64,000 nt of DNA from Arthrobacter sp. Bz4 (GTDB taxonomy: Bacteria; Actinomycetota; Actinomycetes; Actinomycetales; Micrococcaceae): assembly GCF_003075455.1 (NCBI RefSeq), contig NZ_QDAE01000003.1, positions 124,001 to 188,000 on the forward strand, read 5' to 3'. The notes under the pieces are model-generated. The model worked only from the letters and a program-made list of their open reading frames with translations. It had not been told where the DNA came from and made no database searches. The position numbers and the translations under genes were made by a program. Below, piece after piece: positions 59,496 through 64,000 of the stretch (position 1 is its first letter; each line of letters opens with the position of its first letter).

Positions 59496-62216
59496 TTAGT
59501 CCCGCATGGCCCGTCGTGCACTGTCGGTGCGACGCTGCGGGTTGCCGACCATAATGTCGGTGCTGAGGATGACCAGTCCGGTGGCCGAGACCAGCACCGG
59601 GTTGAACTCAAGCAAAGCGATCTCCGGGTGGTGGTCCTTGAGGACAGCCACCCGGCTGATCAGGTTTTCGATCGCGGCGATGTCGGTCGCCGGCAGGCCC
59701 TGGTAGCCAAACAGTTTGCGGGATGCGCGCGGGCCGCGGACCAGATCGGAAACGTCGACGGCGGATAGCGGCGGGATGCTGTGCGCCCAGTCATCGAGAA
59801 GGTCGACGGCGTCGCCTGCCAGTCCGAAGGACAGCACCGGCCCCAGCAGGGGATCTTCAATTGCGCGGAGCGTACAGGCCTGTCCGGAGGGCGCCATGGA
59901 CTGCACCTCCATTCCGCTGACTCCGAAGGGTGCTAGGACCTTCTCCATCTGCGAAATGTTCTGGCGGAGGGATTCTGCGTCCTCGATGTTCAACCGGACG
60001 CCCCCAAGGTCGAGGCGGTGCCGTAGATGTTCGTCGACGGTTTTGATGACCACCGGCCACCCGAGCCGGTCAGCGGCTTCGACAGCCTCATCGGCTGTCG
60101 CGAAGCGGACGGCGGGTAGCAGGGAGATGCCGTAGTGGCCGAGCAGGGTGGCCGACTCGGCGCCGTCCAGCCGGGTCAGGCCATCGCCGTCGACCCGGAG
60201 CAGCGCCTGCTGCAACACCGCAGACGCGGCATCGGAGTCGATGTCAGCCGGTTCGTGGAAGCCGCCGCTGTCCCGGGAGCGCCATCGGGCATAGGTCACC
60301 ACTGCGCCGAGGGCGGCGACGGCGGCCCCCGGTCCCGCGTAGCAGGGCACCCCACGCTGGCTTGGCACCGCGGCGTCCCCGTCGGCTGCCGCCAGCGGGT
60401 TTCGGGGTGAAGCCAATAACCCATCTGATTGCACAGCCGGGTCCAGGATGCCCGCAAAGGAGGCGACAAGAGGCTTGTTGGCTGTCTCGGCGCAGTCCCG
60501 CAGGCAGTCGGCAATGGCCTCGACTGTCAGCCCGGGCGCCGGGAGCAGGGCGACAACGGCCGAGTGCACTTCGTCGTCGGACAGCGCGTCGAGAACTGCC
60601 GCGCGCAGGACTGGCAGCGCAATGGACTGCCCGGTGTCCAGATCAATGTCCGTCACCAGCCGCCGCACGTCGAGGGACTGGGCAGCGGCGGCGTCGGCGA
60701 CCACCTTGCCGAGAGCCAGCGAATTGCTGAAAACGGCGAGCGCTGGACCGGCCGGGAGGGGTTGGCTGACGAGAATCTGGGCAATGTCCACCAACTGGGC
60801 AGTCGTTTCCACCCGGATGACCCCCGATTGCCTCAGCATTGCGTCGAGCGCCCCCGAGGGCGCTTGGGTGGTGCGGACGGCGTGGCCGGGCGGTAGTTGC
60901 AGGCCCATCACATCGGACTTCGCGACGATGACCGGTTTGGTCTTCGCCAGCCGGCGGGCAATCCGGGAAAACTTGCGTGGGTTGCCCACCGACTCCAGGT
61001 AGAGCCCCACAGCGCGGGTGGACGGGTCATCCTCCCAGTACTGCATTGCGTCATTGCCCGAGATATCGGCCCGGTTGCCGGCAGACACGAAGGAGCTCAG
61101 GCCCAGTCCGCGGCGTCCTGCCGCCGCATACAACAGCACTCCGATCGCCGCTGACTGGCTGAACAAACCCAGTGCACCGGCGGCCGGCAGCGCGGGGGCC
61201 ATCGAGGCATTGAGCCTGACCTCCGGGTGCGTGTTGACCAGGCCCAGAGATGCCGGGCCGACCACCCGCATGCCGTAGGCCCTCGCACGATGCACCAGGG
61301 CCCGCTGCCGGGCCAGCCCTTCGGCGCCGTCGTCGGCGAACCCGGCGGTCGCCACGAGGAGGCCCTTCACCCCGGCCACGCCGCACTGATCCACGACCGA
61401 CGCCACCTGGTCATAGGGGACGGCGATCACGGCTAGTTCGACCGGCCCCGGGACTTCGCCGATGGAGGCGAACGAAATCATGCCCGCCAGTTCGAAAGCC
61501 TCGGGATTCACCGCATACACGTCACCGGTGTAGCCGCCATCGATGATGTGTTCCAGGAAGGAATACCCGACGGTCCCCCACTCGCGGCTGGCACCGATTA
61601 CAGCGACCGACGACGGCGAGAGCAGTCCGGCGACACTGCGTGCCTCGGCGCGGTGTTCCCGGGACTCCATCACGGCGCGTGACTTCTCGGTGGGGTCGAT
61701 GTTGAACTCCAGCATCACCACGCCGTCGTCGAAGCGCCGTTGCACCTCGTAGCCGGCCTCAGCGAAGACGGTGATCATCTTGCGGTTTTCCGGCAGGACC
61801 TCTGCGGAGAACCGGCTGATGCCGTTCTCCCGGGCAGCCGCGGCGAGGTGTTCGAGCAGGATCGACCCCAACCCCCTGCCCTGGTGGGCATCAGAGACGT
61901 TGAAGGCGACCTCGGCTTCGGTGGGGTCATCGAGCCGGTCGTACCGCCCAATACCCAGAATGTCCGTACCGCGGGTGACGACGAACGCCACGCGGTCCCG
62001 GTGGTCCACCTCAGTGAATCGTTTGAGCTCTTTGTTGCTCAGCGAGGACTTGTAGGTGAAGAACCTCAGGTAGATCGAGTTCTCGGACTGTTGCATGTGG
62101 AAGTGCTGCATTGCTGGCGCATCATCGGGCGAAATCGGCCGCAAATGTGCAGTGGCGCCGTCCCGCAACACGACGTCGGCCTCCCAATATTCCGGGTAAT
62201 GTCCGTCAGCCGCCAT
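59496..62216 (-). CDS. Pat-type protein acetyltransferase: N-terminal GNAT domain fused to ADP-forming acyl-CoA-synthetase-like domains
   Basis: A 906-aa multidomain protein. Residues 1 to about 175 form a GNAT acetyltransferase (VAFNVSDAHQGRGLGSILLE, the acetyl-CoA-binding RGxG). Next are a CoA-binding domain (SPSSVAVIGASREWGTVGYS), a succinyl-CoA-synthetase-like flavodoxin domain (LGLFSQSAAIGVLLYAAAGR) and an ATP-grasp domain (LPAVRFATADEAVEAADRLG, WPVVIKTVDEHLRHRLDLGG). In E. coli Pat the GNAT is C-terminal; the N-terminal order here is the actinobacterial type. Relatives acetylate lysines of acetyl-CoA synthetase; the ligase-like part is usually regulatory. Divergent from the topoisomerase gene. 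Confidence 0.92.
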   Translation of the reverse strand: MAADGHYPEYWEADVVLRDGATAHLRPISPDDAPAMQHFHMQQSENSIYLRFFTYKSSLSNKELKRFTEVDHRDRVAFVVTRGTDILGIGRYDRLDDPTEAEVAFNVSDAHQGRGLGSILLEHLAAAARENGISRFSAEVLPENRKMITVFAEAGYEVQRRFDDGVVMLEFNIDPTEKSRAVMESREHRAEARSVAGLLSPSSVAVIGASREWGTVGYSFLEHIIDGGYTGDVYAVNPEAFELAGMISFASIGEVPGPVELAVIAVPYDQVASVVDQCGVAGVKGLLVATAGFADDGAEGLARQRALVHRARAYGMRVVGPASLGLVNTHPEVRLNASMAPALPAAGALGLFSQSAAIGVLLYAAAGRRGLGLSSFVSAGNRADISGNDAMQYWEDDPSTRAVGLYLESVGNPRKFSRIARRLAKTKPVIVAKSDVMGLQLPPGHAVRTTQAPSGALDAMLRQSGVIRVETTAQLVDIAQILVSQPLPAGPALAVFSNSLALGKVVADAAAAQSLDVRRLVTDIDLDTGQSIALPVLRAAVLDALSDDEVHSAVVALLPAPGLTVEAIADCLRDCAETANKPLVASFAGILDPAVQSDGLLASPRNPLAAADGDAAVPSQRGVPCYAGPGAAVAALGAVVTYARWRSRDSGGFHEPADIDSDAASAVLQQALLRVDGDGLTRLDGAESATLLGHYGISLLPAVRFATADEAVEAADRLGWPVVIKTVDEHLRHRLDLGGVRLNIEDAESLRQNISQMEKVLAPFGVSGMEVQSMAPSGQACTLRAIEDPLLGPVLSFGLAGDAVDLLDDWAHSIPPLSAVDVSDLVRGPRASRKLFGYQGLPATDIAAIENLISRVAVLKDHHPEIALLEFNPVLVSATGLVILSTDIMVGNPQRRTDSARRAMRD

Positions 62217-62301
62217 AGACTCACCCTAGTGGGCGTTCGGCGTTCACGTCATTACCCTTGGCAGCACCTACCCTTTTTCACAACCCGAGGACCATCCGAT
62301 C

Positions 62302-64000
62302 ATGGCCAGGCGCCAAAGCACAGCAGCCCCGGTGGATTACACCGAGAACATCATCGACATTGACGTCACTTCCGAAATGGAAGGCTCTTTCCTTGAGTAT
62401 GCGTACTCGGTGATTTACTCCAGGGCCCTACCCGATGCCAGGGACGGGCTGAAACCCGTGCAGCGGCGCATCCTGTACATGATGACCGATATGGGGCTGC
62501 GCCCGGACCGTGGCCATGTGAAGTCCGCCCGGGTCGTGGGCGAAGTGATGGGTAAGCTCCACCCGCACGGCGACGCCGCGATTTACGACGCAATGGTCCG
62601 CATGGCACAGGACTTTTCGCTGCGCCTGCCCCTGATCGATGGGCACGGCAACTTCGGGTCACTCGATGACGGCCCGGCCGCCCCCCGCTACACTGAGGCC
62701 CGCCTCGCCGCGGCGGCCCTCACCATGACCGACCACCTCGACGAAGACGTGGTGGACTTCGTCCCGAACTACGACAACCAGCTCATGCAGCCGGAGGTGC
62801 TCCCCGCCGCCTTCCCCAACCTGCTGGTTAATGGGGCGACCGGCATCGCCGTCGGTATGGCGACGAACATGGCCCCCCACAACCTGGGCGAGGTAATCGC
62901 GGCAGCCCGGCACCTGATCGCCAACCCTGACGCCGGGCTCGATGACCTGATGCGTTTCATCCCCGGACCGGACCTTCCCAGTGGCGGTAAAATCGTGGGG
63001 CTTGAGGGTGTGCGGGACGCCTATGCGACCGGCCGGGGGTCCTTCAAAACCAGGGCCACCGTGGGAATCGAGCAGCTTTCCGCCCGGCGCACCGGCCTCG
63101 TGGTGACTGAGCTGCCCTACACGGTGGGCCCCGAAAAGATCATCGAGAAGATCAAAGACGCCGTCACATCGAAGAAGCTCCAGGGCATCTCCGACATTGT
63201 GGACCTGACCGACCGGCGTCACGGGCTGCGCCTGGTGATCGAGCTGAAGAACGGCTTCAACCCCAACGCCGTGCTGGCCCAGCTGTACCGGTACACGCCG
63301 ATGGAGGACTCGTTCGGCATCAACAATGTGACCCTTGTTGACGGTCAGCCCCGGACACTCGGCCTGGTGGAGTTGCTGCAGGTCTACATCAAGCACCGAC
63401 TGTCGGTGGTCCGCCGCCGCACCGCCTACCGGCTGGGACGCAAGAAGGACAGGCTTCACCTGGTCGAGGGTCTGCTGATCGCGATCGTCGATATTGACGA
63501 GGTCATCCAGATCATTCGCTCTTCGGATGAGTCGGCCCAGGCCCGGGAACGGCTGATGTCGATCTATGATCTGACCGAGCTGCAGGCGAACTACATTCTT
63601 GAGCTTCGGCTGCGTCAGCTGACCAAGTACTCACGCATCGAGTTGGAGAAGGAGCAGGACGAACTGCGCCGGGAGATTGCCCTGCTGGAGGAACTACTCG
63701 GCTCGGAAGTGAAGCTGCGGGCCCTCCTGTCGGAGGAACTTGCAGAGGTGGCGGCGAAGTTCGCCACCTCCCGTCGCACGGTGTTGCTGGAGTCCGAGTC
63801 CAGTGCACCACTGAAGGGCACGGTGATGCCCGCGGCAATATCGCCCGGCGGGAAAACGACGCCGTTACCCCTGGAAATTGCTGACGATCCCTGCTGGGTG
63901 ATCCTGTCGACGTCGGGACAGCTGGCACGCACCGCCGACCAGGAACCGTTCGGTGAGGGCGGGCAACGGGTCAAGCACGACGTGTTCAGTTCGGTGATTC
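62302..64000 (+). CDS. parC: DNA topoisomerase IV subunit A (5' part, runs off the window)
   Basis: Type IIA topoisomerase breakage-rejoining subunit, open at the 3' end after 566 codons. Catalytic Tyr130 is in [29 protein letters not shown] sequence reads [18 protein letters not shown]. The quinolone-determining loop is [17 protein letters not shown], with Ala at the position of E. coli GyrA Ser83 and Asp at that of Asp87. [20 protein letters not shown] is also typical. The ATG at 62302 has GAGGA 10 nt before. ParC rather than GyrA is preferred because gyrA usually lies beside dnaA/gyrB in this group; the gyrase-box region is beyond the window, so this is not certain. Confidence 0.85.
   Translation, partial: MARRQSTAAPVDYTENIIDIDVTSEMEGSFLEYAYSVIYSRALPDARDGLKPVQRRILYMMTDMGLRPDRGHVKSARVVGEVMGKLHPHGDAAIYDAMVRMAQDFSLRLPLIDGHGNFGSLDDGPAAPRYTEARLAAAALTMTDHLDEDVVDFVPNYDNQLMQPEVLPAAFPNLLVNGATGIAVGMATNMAPHNLGEVIAAARHLIANPDAGLDDLMRFIPGPDLPSGGKIVGLEGVRDAYATGRGSFKTRATVGIEQLSARRTGLVVTELPYTVGPEKIIEKIKDAVTSKKLQGISDIVDLTDRRHGLRLVIELKNGFNPNAVLAQLYRYTPMEDSFGINNVTLVDGQPRTLGLVELLQVYIKHRLSVVRRRTAYRLGRKKDRLHLVEGLLIAIVDIDEVIQIIRSSDESAQARERLMSIYDLTELQANYILELRLRQLTKYSRIELEKEQDELRREIALLEELLGSEVKLRALLSEELAEVAAKFATSRRTVLLESESSAPLKGTVMPAAISPGGKTTPLPLEIADDPCWVILSTSGQLARTADQEPFGEGGQRVKHDVFSSVI

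Noticed and set aside
62659-63459. Open frame of 266 codons on the minus strand
   Set aside because: Antisense to the topoisomerase gene, which has a catalytic Tyr and is clearly coding.
1-64000. CRISPR array, prophage or integrative element
   Set aside because: No regularly spaced direct repeats of CRISPR size, no integrase, transposase, capsid or cas-like protein. The single tRNA gene has no attachment-site duplication that I can see.

Overview
The window is chromosomal DNA of a high-GC Gram-positive bacterium, most likely an Arthrobacter-like member of the Micrococcaceae. The evidence is strong GC bias at third codon positions, frequent GTG/TTG starts, actinobacterial families (SepH, DUF3710, DUF3159, DUF3093, DUF4193, DUF5998, single-subunit TrkA pairs) and gene orders shared with mycobacteria. 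Most of it is ordinary core genome. I see no phage, insertion sequence, CRISPR array or plasmid gene. Family names are from reading the proteins; no database search was run.

Layout. 1-334: no gene, but a six-copy degenerate 17-bp tandem array. 335-6154: a translationally coupled lipid-modification operon on the minus strand (amine-oxidase-like flavoprotein, DUF1365 protein, two cyclopropane-fatty-acid-synthase-type methyltransferases) divergent from a LysR regulator. 6151-9640: metF-metE with a long, highly structured metF leader. 9702-18986: accessory and housekeeping genes: FUSC membrane protein, App1-type phosphatase, M50 peptidase, diguanylate cyclase, lipoprotein GH5 cellulase with CBM2, quinone oxidoreductase, 5'-3' exonuclease, VOC protein. 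19190-24159: a lipoprotein, then a two-component system feeding an ABC exporter whose permease gene carries a -1 frameshift. 24286-29846: a 16-bp inverted repeat, secreted subtilase, tandem PLDc_N/SHOCT paralogues, a second diguanylate cyclase, a DUF808 protein with a possible leaderless upstream ORF, and a small membrane protein. 30037-38306: tRNA-Ala(GGC) and the rplU-rpmA-obg-proB-proA-nadD-rsfS-phosphatase cluster. 38524-46904: rne with a long structured leader, dxs, acnA. 46961-56772: TRAM methyltransferase, KimA-like transporter divergent from two TrkA/RCK proteins, then DUF3159, OB-fold, DUF3710, dut, DUF3093, DUF4193 and sepH, an order that from memory matches the dxs-ceoBC-dut region of Mycobacterium tuberculosis. 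56822-64000: thymidine kinase, alkaline-phosphatase-superfamily enzyme, DUF5998, a Pat-type acetyltransferase, and the first 566 codons of a topoisomerase IV A subunit that runs off the window.

How the genes work together. The lipid operon probably modifies unsaturated acyl chains of membrane phospholipids with SAM-derived methyl groups; metE/metF next door supply the methyl groups, although a regulatory link is not shown. The KimA-like transporter with two TrkA/RCK proteins looks like a potassium uptake and sensing module. The histidine kinase, response regulator, ATPase and permease form an export module that may be inactive because of the frameshift. The best candidates for undescribed biology are RNA-level: the metF leader, the rne leader, and the coupled upstream ORF of the DUF808 gene.
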